64,000 bases of DNA from Rahnella ecdela (GTDB lineage: Bacteria > Pseudomonadota > Gammaproteobacteria > Enterobacterales > Enterobacteriaceae). Positions 12,793 to 19,936 of this stretch are shown one piece after another. The notes beneath the pieces are model-generated. The model had not been told where the DNA came from and ran no database searches. It saw only the letters and a list, made by a program, of their open reading frames with translations. Positions within the stretch are counted from its first letter, which is position 1. Every line of letters starts with the position of its first letter. Position numbers and translations under genes: made by a program. The stretch spans positions 124,001-188,000 of the forward strand of contig NZ_JAFMOY010000126.1 of the NCBI RefSeq assembly GCF_019049625.1, in the 5' to 3' direction.

Positions 12793-12826
12793 TCCCGCTT
12801 TTTCTTTTTTTGCAGAAAGAGCGGGA
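12793..12826 (+). terminator. Hairpin between prmA and cah
   Basis: A stem of up to 13 bp with one mismatch (12793-12805 with 12814-12826, core TCCCGCT/AGCGGGA) and a T-rich loop. No U-tract follows, so its terminator role is uncertain; it could instead protect the prmA 3' end. Confidence 0.4.
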
Positions 12827-12929
12827 TCTCCCCCAAAATCCATTTCAGGCCTTCTCCCGCATTTCACCTGCCCCACAAAACCCTTACACTTCACATGGTT
12901 TTTCACTCCATAAATGAAAGGGATATCTC

Positions 12930-13682
12930 GTGAAAGGAACAATACTGACTACCACAATGGCCGTACTGATGCTGTCGGCTTCCGCACACCCCGCCTTCGC
13001 CAATGAAGCGCCACACTGGTCCTACGATGGCGATGCCGCTCCGCAAAACTGGTCGAAACTCAGCCCTGATTTCCATCTGTGTGAGCAAGGCAAAAATCAG
13101 TCTCCGGTGGATATCAAAGATGCGTTGCAGGTGCACCCTCGTCCTCTCAAGGTCAGCTATGAGTTGCCGCCGGTGAATGTCATCAACAATGGCCACAGCG
13201 TGCAGGTGAATGTCCAGCAGGGCGATTTTGTGACGCTGGACGGGGAGAAATTCGTCCTCCAGCAATTCCATTTCCATTCCCCGAGCGAAAATACCCTCGA
13301 TGGCAAATCCTTCCCGATGGAAGCACATTTTGTCCATCTGGACTCAACCGGAGAAGTTGCGGTCGTTGCTGTGATGTTTGAAACCGGCAAAGCCAATCCT
13401 GAACTGGAAAAAATCTGGCAGCAAATGCCAGAACATATTGGAGAAACCCTCGCGCTGAAAGATAAAGTCAGTCTCAAAGGTCTGCTGCCCAAAGATACGA
13501 CGCATTACCGATTCAGCGGTTCTCTGACCACTCCGCCATGTTCTGAAGGCGTTCGCTGGCTGGTGTTAAAACAACCTGTGACCCTCTCTGAAGCGCAACT
13601 GGAAAAATTCCAGCACACGAGACAACATGCAAACAATCGTCCCGTACAGAACCTTCACGGTCGCACGATTGTCGCCGAGTAA
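12930..13682 (+). CDS. cah: Periplasmic alpha-class carbonic anhydrase
   Basis: 250 aa with a Sec signal peptide (cleavage probably after HPAFA, residue 24). Alpha-CA features: WSYDGDAAPQNW, SPVDI, the zinc ligands FHFHSPSEN and EAHFVH (three His), and the substrate-channel region TTPPCSEGVRWLVL. It hydrates CO2 to bicarbonate in the periplasm. The start is GTG, placed behind AAAGGG; an internal ATG at 12956 would shorten the signal peptide. E. coli K-12 lacks this class and has nothing here between prmA and dusB, so this is an insertion relative to it. Confidence 0.93.
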   Translation: MKGTILTTTMAVLMLSASAHPAFANEAPHWSYDGDAAPQNWSKLSPDFHLCEQGKNQSPVDIKDALQVHPRPLKVSYELPPVNVINNGHSVQVNVQQGDFVTLDGEKFVLQQFHFHSPSENTLDGKSFPMEAHFVHLDSTGEVAVVAVMFETGKANPELEKIWQQMPEHIGETLALKDKVSLKGLLPKDTTHYRFSGSLTTPPCSEGVRWLVLKQPVTLSEAQLEKFQHTRQHANNRPVQNLHGRTIVAE

Positions 13683-13696
13683 TTCCTTCTGACATC

Positions 13697-13729
13697 AGAG
13701 GCACGGAGTTTAACGCTGCTGCCTCTTTT
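13697..13729 (+). terminator. Terminator after cah
   Basis: AGAGGCA (13697-13703) pairs with TGCCTCT (13720-13726), followed by T to 13729. It is a moderate stem with a 16-nt loop and a short U-tract, 14 bp after the cah stop. Confidence 0.6.
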
Positions 13730-14013
13730 CCATTGTTTCTGAAACTCACCTACGCTTACTAAAAATAAGTCACTTTTTAACCAAAAGACGATCTGCGTCA
13801 CGGAATTTTGTGGTTGTTGCTGCTTAAAACATCAACCCTGCCCTTAGAATCCACTGATATAACAGGGTGTTTCAGAGAGATATTAGGAATTTGCTTAAGC
13901 GCACAATTTAACCACCGTCACATAAGCCAATGTAAAACCAAGATAAATAATTGAGTTGTGCTGATTTACACCGTTGGCAAGGGATTTTCTTATCGAGTTG
14001 CTCAAAGTTTGGC

Positions 14014-14042
14014 CTTTCATATCGCTACGAAAATGCGTAATA
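14014..14042 (+). promoter_or_regulatory. dusB-fis promoter
   Basis: -35 TTTCAT (14014-14019), 17-bp spacer, -10 TAATAT (14037-14042), then a GC-rich discriminator (ACGCGCCC). The stretch from the -35 through the predicted start is nearly the same as the E. coli fis promoter, which is stringently controlled, growth-rate dependent and Fis-autorepressed. The rest of the 400-bp gap 13683-14082 is AT-rich and probably holds Fis and IHF sites; I see no gene in it. Confidence 0.85.
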
Positions 14043-14082
14043 TACGCGCCCTTGCGGACATCAGTATGGTCATTCCTAGTTC

Positions 14083-15048
14083 ATGCGCATCGGACACCAC
14101 CAGCTTACAAATTGCCTGATTGCGGCCCCAATGGCCGGTATCACTGACCGACCCTTTCGTGCCTTATGTCATGCGATGGGGGCTGGAATGGCAGTATCTG
14201 AAATGCTCTCCTCCAATCCGGAGGTGTGGCAGACGGATAAGTCACGTTTGCGCATGGTACATAACGATGAACCGGGGATCCGCGCCGTGCAAATTGCCGG
14301 TTGTGACCCCGAAGATATGGCGGCTGCTGCACGAATTAACGTGGAAAGCGGTGCGCAAATCATTGATATCAATATGGGCTGCCCGGCCAAGAAAGTGAAC
14401 CGCAAACTGGCAGGTTCTGCATTACTGCAGTATCCGGATTTGGTTAAACAAATCCTCACTACCGTTGTGAATGCGGTAGATGTGCCAGTCACGTTGAAAA
14501 TTCGTACTGGTTGGGCACCGGAACACCGTAACTGTGTACAAATTGCCCAATTGGCTGAAGACTGTGGAATTCAGGCCCTGACTATTCATGGCCGAACCCG
14601 TGCCTGCCTCTTCAATGGAGAAGCAGAGTACGACAGTATTCGGACAGTTAAGCAGAGTGTTTCCATTCCGATTATCGCGAATGGCGACATAACTGACCCG
14701 CATAAAGCCAGAGCGGTGCTCGACTACACCGGAGCTGATGCTCTGATGATAGGACGTGCCGCTCAGGGGAGACCCTGGATCTTCCGGGAAATCCAGCACT
14801 ATCTGGACACAGGGGAACTGTTACCGCCACCGCCTTTGGGTGAGGTACAGCGCTTGTTAATAGGGCACGTACGGGAATTGCACGACTTTTACGGTCAAGG
14901 CAAGGGATTCCGTATCGCCCGTAAGCATGTTTCATGGTATCTCCAGGAACATGCCCCGAGTGACCAGTTTCGGCGCTCCTTCAACGCCATAGAGGATGCC
15001 AGCGAACAGCTGGAGGCGTTGGAAGCATATTTCGAAAATCTTGCGTAA
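14083..15048 (+). CDS. dusB: tRNA-dihydrouridine synthase B
   Basis: 321-aa flavoenzyme that reduces uridine in the tRNA D-loop. Motifs: N-terminal [12 protein letters not shown], the catalytic cysteine in [17 protein letters not shown]-binding TIHGRTR and [18 protein letters not shown]. It is a TIM barrel followed by a helical C-terminal domain. It is first in the dusB-fis operon, with fis starting 21 bp downstream, as in all enterics. Confidence 0.98.
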   Translation: MRIGHHQLTNCLIAAPMAGITDRPFRALCHAMGAGMAVSEMLSSNPEVWQTDKSRLRMVHNDEPGIRAVQIAGCDPEDMAAAARINVESGAQIIDINMGCPAKKVNRKLAGSALLQYPDLVKQILTTVVNAVDVPVTLKIRTGWAPEHRNCVQIAQLAEDCGIQALTIHGRTRACLFNGEAEYDSIRTVKQSVSIPIIANGDITDPHKARAVLDYTGADALMIGRAAQGRPWIFREIQHYLDTGELLPPPPLGEVQRLLIGHVRELHDFYGQGKGFRIARKHVSWYLQEHAPSDQFRRSFNAIEDASEQLEALEAYFENLA

Positions 15049-15069
15049 CAAAAAAGAGCTGACAGAACT

Positions 15070-15366
15070 ATGTTCGAACAACGCGTGAATTCTGACGTAC
15101 TGACCGTTTCTACCGTTAATTCTCAGGATCAGGTAACCCAAAAACCCCTGCGTGACTCGGTAAAACAAGCACTTAAGGGCTATTTTGCTCAATTGAATGG
15201 TCAGGACGTGAATGACCTGTATGAGTTGGTATTGGCTGAAGTTGAACAGCCACTGTTAGACATGGTGATGCAGTACACCCGTGGCAACCAGACTCGTGCG
15301 GCCCTGATGATGGGTATCAACCGCGGTACGCTGCGTAAGAAATTGAAAAAATACGGCATGAACTGA
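15070..15366 (+). CDS. fis: Nucleoid protein / DNA-bending regulator Fis
   Basis: 98 aa, the invariant enteric length. It has an N-terminal beta-hairpin arm and four helices, the last two forming the helix-turn-helix ([24 protein letters not shown]). The homodimer bends DNA, activates rRNA promoters and stimulates site-specific recombination. The sequence is essentially the same as E. coli Fis. It is the second gene of the dusB-fis operon and is followed by a strong terminator. Confidence 0.99.
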   Translation: MFEQRVNSDVLTVSTVNSQDQVTQKPLRDSVKQALKGYFAQLNGQDVNDLYELVLAEVEQPLLDMVMQYTRGNQTRAALMMGINRGTLRKKLKKYGMN

Positions 15367-15387
15367 TACTAATCAGTCGATGTCTTA

Positions 15388-15424
15388 AAAAGGCGCTTTT
15401 CCGCAAGGAGGGCGCCTTTTTGTT
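15388..15424 (+). terminator. Terminator after fis
   Basis: AAAAGGCGC (15388-15396) pairs with GCGCCTTTT (15412-15420) and is followed by further T residues. The 9-bp stem lies 22 bp after the fis stop. Confidence 0.9.
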
Positions 15425-15488
15425 TTCTGCTTTACCAGCAGGCCTTTAGCTGAAAATTTGCTCAAAACCTAACCCAGATCAACCCAAA

Positions 15489-15503
15489 TGAGAATAATTC
15501 TCC
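15489..15503 (+). promoter_or_regulatory. Fur-box-like palindrome upstream of the DoxX gene
   Basis: TGAGAATAATTCTCC compared with the 7-1-7 Fur core TGATAATnATTATCA matches at 11 of 14 defined positions and is itself a near-perfect palindrome (GAGAAT-A-ATTCTC). It lies 62 bp before the DoxX start. The assignment to Fur is inferred from the motif alone. Confidence 0.45.
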
Positions 15504-15564
15504 CCTCTGTTCAGCCATTAAGAATTACTTTAGAGAGACAATAAAAACGTCTCCCGGAGTCATA

Positions 15565-15996
15565 ATGATGAAGCAACTCTATCTTCGTTTTACCGCCACG
15601 CTGAACAAACCTGATCTGGCTATTTTGCTGTTGCGTATCACATACGGTCTGCTGATTTTTCATGGCTGGCATAAACTTCACGACGGGCTGGGCGGTATTC
15701 AGGGCATGCTGGCGGGCTATGGCATTCCTGCATTTGTCGCCTATGGCGTCATCATCGGCGAGGTTATTGCCCCTGTCATGATGATGTTGGGGATTTTCAC
15801 CCGTCTCGCCGCCCTGTCTGCGGCAGCGACAATGGTAGTCGCCTGGCTGATGGTGGGTATTCACCATACTTTTGCATTATCACCGGTCGGTGCCTGGGCC
15901 ATTGAAGACATCGTGTATTACTTCATGGCAGCCATCGTGATCGCGCTGTACGGTAGTGGCCGTTATTCTGTAATGAGCAACCCGCTGTACCGCTGA
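15565..15996 (+). CDS. DoxX family inner-membrane protein
   Basis: 143 aa with four predicted helices, the DoxX/SURF4-like four-helix bundle. The DoxX signature region is LLLRITYGLLIFHGWHKL near residues 21-38 and a second conserved block is YGVIIGEVIAPVMMMLGIFTR. Family members are linked to quinone or oxidative-stress metabolism, but most have no defined role. The start ATGATG has CGGAG 6 bp upstream. A Fur-like box precedes it, so iron-dependent control is possible. Confidence 0.85.
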   Translation: MMKQLYLRFTATLNKPDLAILLLRITYGLLIFHGWHKLHDGLGGIQGMLAGYGIPAFVAYGVIIGEVIAPVMMMLGIFTRLAALSAAATMVVAWLMVGIHHTFALSPVGAWAIEDIVYYFMAAIVIALYGSGRYSVMSNPLYR

Positions 15997-16179
15997 TATT
16001 TCGTTTCAGCATGTCTGAATCGTCAGGCATGCTGATACCCCACTCAGGCTGCTTTGGTTTCTTAAAGCTAATCCCTTCTTTCCGTTGTGCTTTCGCTCGC
16101 TGGCCCAAAAGGTGACGTAAATAAACGGTAAATAGTGCGTTTATCGGACAATTACCCCCTCCGGTTAGATCAACCAGCA

Positions 16180-16188
16180 TGTTATACT
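16180..16188 (+). promoter_or_regulatory. Extended -10 promoter candidate for lpxP
   Basis: TG-T-TATACT at 16180-16188 is an extended -10 element with no good -35. If used, transcription starts near 16195 and the lpxP leader is about 220 nt. The 418-bp gap 15997-16414 holds no credible gene. It also has a dyad at 16008-16034 (CAGCATG..CATGCTG) just after the DoxX gene that may act as its transcript end. Confidence 0.45.
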
Positions 16189-16414
16189 CTACGTAAGAGT
16201 CGTATTCGCCCGCTCAACGCCTACGGACAGCCCTTCAGCTTCGCGATCCCGCCTTTTAACAGTGTCTTTATAGAGTAAAAATTGCGTCAACTTGTGTCTT
16301 TTCAAAAACATTTGCCGACACACGCTGTCCCACTCTTTGTAAGACAATCCGTATCGCGACTGAGGCATCTCCTTACGCGTTACCCCGGTTTTTTATGCAG
16401 ATGATTAGGCTTTT

Positions 16415-17332
16415 ATGACTTCTCCTCGCTTTCGCGCTTCATTTTTACATCCACGCTACTGGCTGACCTGGTTTGGTCTGGGCGTCCTGTTCCTGTTAGT
16501 TCAGCTCCCTTATCCGGTGTTAAATCGTCTGGGGATCTGGCTCGGCCGAACGTCGATGCGTTTCCTTAAGCGCCGTGTGTCGATCACCCGCCGCAACCTG
16601 CAATTGTGCTTCCCGGAATTGCCTTCTGATCAGGTTGAAGCACGCATCGTCAGTAACTTCGAATCTCTCGGCATGGGCTTGCTGGAAACCGGTATGGCCT
16701 GGTTCTGGTCAGATGCCCGTGTGAAACGCTGGTTTGACGTCAGCGGTCTGCACAATCTGAAAAAGGCGCAGGAAAACAAACAAGGCGTACTGGTGATTGG
16801 TGTGCATTTCATGTCGCTGGAACTGGGTGGCCGCGCGATGGGTTTATGTCAGCCGATGATGGCGATGTACCGACCGCACAACAATAAAGCGATGGAATTC
16901 GTGCAGACCTGGGGGCGTATGCGCTCCAACAAGGCCATGCTGGATCGCAAAGATTTACGCGGTATGGTTCACGCGCTGAAAAAAGGCGAAGCGGTCTGGT
17001 TCGCGCCGGATCAGGACTACGGCCCGCGTGGCAGCGTCTTTGCACCTTTATTCGCGGTAGACCAGGCAGCAACGACCAGCGGTACCTTTATGCTGGCGCG
17101 TCTGGCGAAACCTGCGCTGGTTACTGTAGTACTGGTACGAAAAGCCCTCGGTAAAGGCTATGAACTGGTTATCCAGCCGCAATTGCAGGATTACCCGATT
17201 GACGACGAAATGGCCGCTGCGGCGTACATGAATCGCGTGATCGAGAAAGAAATTATGCGTGCGCCAGACCAGTACCTCTGGCTGCATCGCCGCTTTAAAA
17301 CCCGTCCGGCAGGAACGCCTTCTCTTTATTGA
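16415..17332 (+). CDS. lpxP: Lipid A palmitoleoyltransferase LpxP
   Basis: 305-aa member of the LpxL/LpxM/LpxP lysophospholipid acyltransferase family with one N-terminal membrane anchor (HPRYWLTWFGLGVLFLLVQL) and the catalytic HX4(D/E) motif as HFMSLE. Diagnostic stretches (FDVSGLHNLKKAQ, LGGRAMGLCQPMMAMYRPHNN, AVWFAPDQDYG) match E. coli LpxP better than LpxL. In E. coli LpxP adds palmitoleate to lipid IVA-Kdo2 at low temperature. The C-terminus LHRRFKTRP is conserved. The long leader would suit cold-shock control. LpxL is the alternative assignment. Confidence 0.88.
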   Translation: MTSPRFRASFLHPRYWLTWFGLGVLFLLVQLPYPVLNRLGIWLGRTSMRFLKRRVSITRRNLQLCFPELPSDQVEARIVSNFESLGMGLLETGMAWFWSDARVKRWFDVSGLHNLKKAQENKQGVLVIGVHFMSLELGGRAMGLCQPMMAMYRPHNNKAMEFVQTWGRMRSNKAMLDRKDLRGMVHALKKGEAVWFAPDQDYGPRGSVFAPLFAVDQAATTSGTFMLARLAKPALVTVVLVRKALGKGYELVIQPQLQDYPIDDEMAAAAYMNRVIEKEIMRAPDQYLWLHRRFKTRPAGTPSLY

Positions 17333-17357
17333 TAAGTGCCAGACGTGATAAAACAGA

Positions 17358-17385
17358 AGCCCGATGCAATGCGTCGGGCTTTTTC
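17358..17385 (+). terminator. Terminator after lpxP
   Basis: AGCCCGA (17358-17364) pairs with TCGGGCT (17374-17380), followed by TTTT. It lies 26 bp after the lpxP stop. Confidence 0.88.
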
Positions 17386-17418
17386 ATTGAACGCATCCAT
17401 AAGAGATTTGTAATTTTC

Positions 17419-17604
17419 ATGGCTAAAAAACCTGACGCGACACCTTCCATCTTTGACCATCTCAAAGAGGAAGACAGTTTTGACCTCTGGGGGCGCTCCG
17501 GCCTCAGTACAGCACTGAATAAAGCCAAGCCCAAAGCACCGGACAATGAGCAGATTGCCGCTGCGCGTAAGCTCATCAAAGGCAATGCCGACAAGAGCGA
17601 ATGA
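17419..17604 (+). CDS. Uncharacterised 61-aa soluble protein
   Basis: MAKKPDATPSIFDHLKEEDS begins a 61-residue charged protein with no signal peptide or membrane segment. The middle reads FDLWGRSGLSTALNKAKPKA and the C-terminus is lysine-rich. I do not recognise a family. It sits between two rho-independent terminators, so it is a monocistronic unit, which supports it being a real gene. The Shine-Dalgarno is weak (AAGAG, 12 bp upstream). Longer readings of this frame would run back through the lpxP terminator and are unlikely. Confidence 0.7.
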   Translation: MAKKPDATPSIFDHLKEEDSFDLWGRSGLSTALNKAKPKAPDNEQIAAARKLIKGNADKSE

Positions 17605-17626
17605 TGTGAAAACGTCGCCTGACAGT

Positions 17627-17649
17627 AACCCACTTCATGTGGGTTTTTT
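17627..17649 (+). terminator. Terminator after the 61-aa gene
   Basis: AACCCAC (17627-17633), loop TTCAT, GTGGGTT (17639-17645), then T to 17649. Confidence 0.9.
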
Positions 17650-17677
17650 AATGGCTTTATCTGCGCAAACAAGCTGA

Positions 17678-17692
17678 TGAAAATAATTCTCA
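17678..17692 (+). promoter_or_regulatory. Fur-box-like site upstream of the amidotransferase gene
   Basis: TGAAAATAATTCTCA differs from the Fur core TGATAATnATTATCA at two defined positions. It lies 56 bp before the start codon, a location suited to repression. It shares AATAATTCTC with the box before the DoxX gene at 15489. Inference from motif only. Confidence 0.5.
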
Positions 17693-17748
17693 CGACAGAT
17701 TAATCGCTTTTCTGTAACCTCTATTTTTACCTGCCCTGGAGAGAAGTG

Positions 17749-18435
17749 ATGAAAACCTCTGTTCGTCTGGCGCTGGTCGGAGACTACAATTCCGCGATCA
17801 CGGCCCACCAAGCTATCCCCCTTGCTATCGACCTTGCAGCACAACACTTCAGCACTGAAATTCACGCCGACTGGCTTGCGACCGACACCATAACCCCTGA
17901 AATTTTGCAAAACTACGACGCTTTCTGGTGTGTTCCCGGCAGCCCGTATCGCTCAACCGAAGGCGCCCTGAGCGCCATCCGTTTTGCCCGAGAAAATCGT
18001 AAACCTTTCCTGGGTACCTGCGGCGGTTTTCAGCATGCGATTATCGAATATGCCCGTAACGTGATGGACTGGCAGGATGCCGGACACGGCGAAACCGACA
18101 CTGAAGGCCGGCTGGTGATCAGCGCCTTGTCGTGCGAAATGGTAGAAGTTAAAAATACCCTCACCTTTACCCAGGACAGCCTGCCAGCACGCGCCTATGG
18201 CCGGCTGGAAGTCGAAGAGGGTTATCACTGCCGTTACGGCATAAATCCCGCTTTTCAGACCGCGCTGGAGGCGCAGCCATTGCGGATGATAGGGCACGAT
18301 GCCACGGGCGAAGTTCGCGCCATCGAACTGCCCGGCCATCCGTTTTTTGTTGCAACGTTATTCCAGCCGGAACGCGCCGCACTAAAAGGTCAGCTCCCGC
18401 CGCTGGTGGCTGCACTGATAAAGTCCGTTCTCTGA
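17749..18435 (+). CDS. CTP-synthase-like class I glutamine amidotransferase paralogue
   Basis: 228 aa, corresponding to the glutaminase half of CTP synthase only. The nucleophile elbow is FLGTCGGFQHAIIEYARNVM with Cys91. The C-terminal motif is HPFFVATLFQPE: Gln206 stands where CTP synthase has the catalytic His (FHPE), while Glu208 is kept. The family therefore probably has altered or no glutaminase activity. ATG 17749 is preceded by GGAGAG at 5 bp; a GTG lies one codon earlier. The substrate is unknown. A Fur-like box precedes it and a terminator follows. Confidence 0.82.
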   Translation: MKTSVRLALVGDYNSAITAHQAIPLAIDLAAQHFSTEIHADWLATDTITPEILQNYDAFWCVPGSPYRSTEGALSAIRFARENRKPFLGTCGGFQHAIIEYARNVMDWQDAGHGETDTEGRLVISALSCEMVEVKNTLTFTQDSLPARAYGRLEVEEGYHCRYGINPAFQTALEAQPLRMIGHDATGEVRAIELPGHPFFVATLFQPERAALKGQLPPLVAALIKSVL

Positions 18436-18454
18436 GCCCGCCTGTTTCTGAATG

Positions 18455-18484
18455 TCTCTCAGGCCATCCGGTCTGAGAGATTTA
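18455..18484 (+). terminator. Hairpin terminator after the amidotransferase gene
   Basis: TCTCTCAG (18455-18462) pairs with CTGAGAGA (18473-18480), followed by TTTATT. The stem is a perfect 8 bp. Confidence 0.7.
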
Positions 18485-18697
18485 TTCATCGTTTTACCTC
18501 ATTTTTTTACCAAATATGACACCGTATTTCCCTTCCCTTCAAAGACCGCGATCTGCACTCCAATATTGAAATAATCCGCACCCTTTTAAAGCAGCCACAT
18601 TGACCGCGCACTGAAACAGGGCAATAAGTTTTATAACGCCCGTCAATGTTACTGTGCAATTCCAGTGCGTGACTTGATTGATGGCGCGTTTTTCATG

Positions 18698-18714
18698 TTG
18701 GCACTCCCTTTGCA
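18698..18714 (+). promoter_or_regulatory. Sigma-54 promoter of the aap operon
   Basis: TTGGCACTCCCTTTGCA fits the -24/-12 consensus YTGGCAC-N5-TTGCW with GG (18700-18701) and GC (18712-18713) exactly 10 nt apart. Transcription would begin near 18725, giving a leader of about 80 nt to aapJ. Several GCAC half-sites lie between 18550 and 18620, where NtrC would bind, but I see no perfect dyad. The E. coli homologue yhdWXYZ is NtrC-dependent, which agrees. Confidence 0.82.
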
Positions 18715-18807
18715 ATGACAGGTGCAGAGGGCGTTGCCCCATAAACAGACAGGGTGCTCCGGCACTCACACAATAATAATTTTCAGTTTTGTCTCACAGG
18801 ACGCTTT

Positions 18808-19833
18808 ATGAAAAAAATATTGCTCTCAACGCTGATTGCCGCAGCAAGCTTCGTGACACTGGCTGGTCAGGCTCATGCAGGTACCACTCTGGATGCAGTT
18901 AAAAAGAAAGGATTTGTTCAGTGCGGCATCAGCGACGGCCTTCCTGGCTTCTCGTATGCTGACTCCAAAGGCAAATTCACCGGTATCGACGTTGACCTCT
19001 GTCGCGCGGTAGCTGCCGCCGTGTTTGGTGATTCTGAAAAAGTGAAATACACCCCGCTGACGGCAAAAGAGCGTTTCACCGCGTTGCAGTCTGGCGAAGT
19101 AGACATCCTGTCCCGTAACACCACCTGGACCTCTTCCCGTGACGCGGGCATGGGGATGATTTTCGCTGGCGTAAATTATTACGACGGTATCGGCTTCCTG
19201 ACTCACCAGAAAGCGGGCCTGAAAAGCGCCAAAGAACTCGACGGCGCAACTGTCTGTCTGCAAGCCGGTACAGATACTGAACTGAACGTAGCTGACTACT
19301 TCAAAGCCAACAAAATGACCTACACTCCGGTCACCTTCGACCGTTCAGACGAAAGCGCCAAAGCGCTGGACTCAGGTCGCTGTGATACCCTGGCATCTGA
19401 CCAGTCTCAGCTGTACGCTCTGCGTATCAAACTGGGCAAACCGGATGACTTCATCGTTCTGCCAGAAGTGATTTCTAAAGAACCTCTGGGTCCGGTTGTT
19501 CGCCGTGGCGACGAAGACTGGCTGGCCGTCGTGCGCTGGTCACTGTTCGCGATGCTGAACGCCGAAGAGATGGGCGTGACTTCTGCCAACGTCGATCAGC
19601 TGGCGGCCAACCCGACTACACCTGATATGAGCAACCTGCTGGGCAAGACCGGAACGTACGGTGCTGATCTGAAAGTGCCAAACGACTGGGTAGTTAAAAT
19701 CGTTAAACAGGTCGGCAACTACGGCGAAAGCTTCGAACGTAACGTCGGTCAGGGCAGCGAGCTGAAAATCAAGCGCGGTCAGAACGCATTGTGGAATAAA
19801 GGCGGCATCCAGTACGCGCCACCAGTCCGCTAA
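18808..19833 (+). CDS. aapJ: General L-amino acid ABC transporter, substrate-binding protein
   Basis: 341-aa periplasmic protein of the SBP_bac_3 family. The start at 18808 gives a clear Sec signal peptide (MKKILLSTLIAAASFVTLAG, cleavage after AHA at about residue 23); an in-frame GTG 18 codons upstream adds non-signal sequence. Mature features FVQCGISDGLPGFSYADSKG and GIDVDLCRAVAAAVFGD are typical. It is the AapJ/BztA/YhdW type, binding a broad range of L-amino acids. It is first in aapJQMP, behind the sigma-54 promoter and followed by a stabilising hairpin. Confidence 0.94.
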   Translation: MKKILLSTLIAAASFVTLAGQAHAGTTLDAVKKKGFVQCGISDGLPGFSYADSKGKFTGIDVDLCRAVAAAVFGDSEKVKYTPLTAKERFTALQSGEVDILSRNTTWTSSRDAGMGMIFAGVNYYDGIGFLTHQKAGLKSAKELDGATVCLQAGTDTELNVADYFKANKMTYTPVTFDRSDESAKALDSGRCDTLASDQSQLYALRIKLGKPDDFIVLPEVISKEPLGPVVRRGDEDWLAVVRWSLFAMLNAEEMGVTSANVDQLAANPTTPDMSNLLGKTGTYGADLKVPNDWVVKIVKQVGNYGESFERNVGQGSELKIKRGQNALWNKGGIQYAPPVR

Positions 19834-19873
19834 ATATCCTTTCTACAAGAAATTGAAAAGTGTTTAAGGAAGC

Positions 19874-19902
19874 TGATGCACCGGTCGTTCCCCGGTGCAT
19901 CA
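19874..19902 (+). other. Intercistronic hairpin aapJ-aapQ
   Basis: TGATGCACCGG (19874-19884) pairs perfectly with CCGGTGCATCA (19892-19902) over 11 bp, with no U-tract. Such hairpins after binding-protein genes protect the upstream mRNA and give more binding protein than permease. Here it would favour aapJ over aapQMP. Confidence 0.75.
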
Positions 19903-19936
19903 CTTCCACAGTTTTACCTGCAGGTCGAGGTTAAAA

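Noticed and set aside
15923-16180. 85-codon minus-strand frame after the DoxX gene
   Set aside because: Overlaps the DoxX end, no ribosome site; the sequence looks like translated intergenic repeat.
16415-17332. Assignment of the acyltransferase as LpxL
   Set aside because: Several diagnostic blocks fit LpxP better; LpxL kept only as an alternative.
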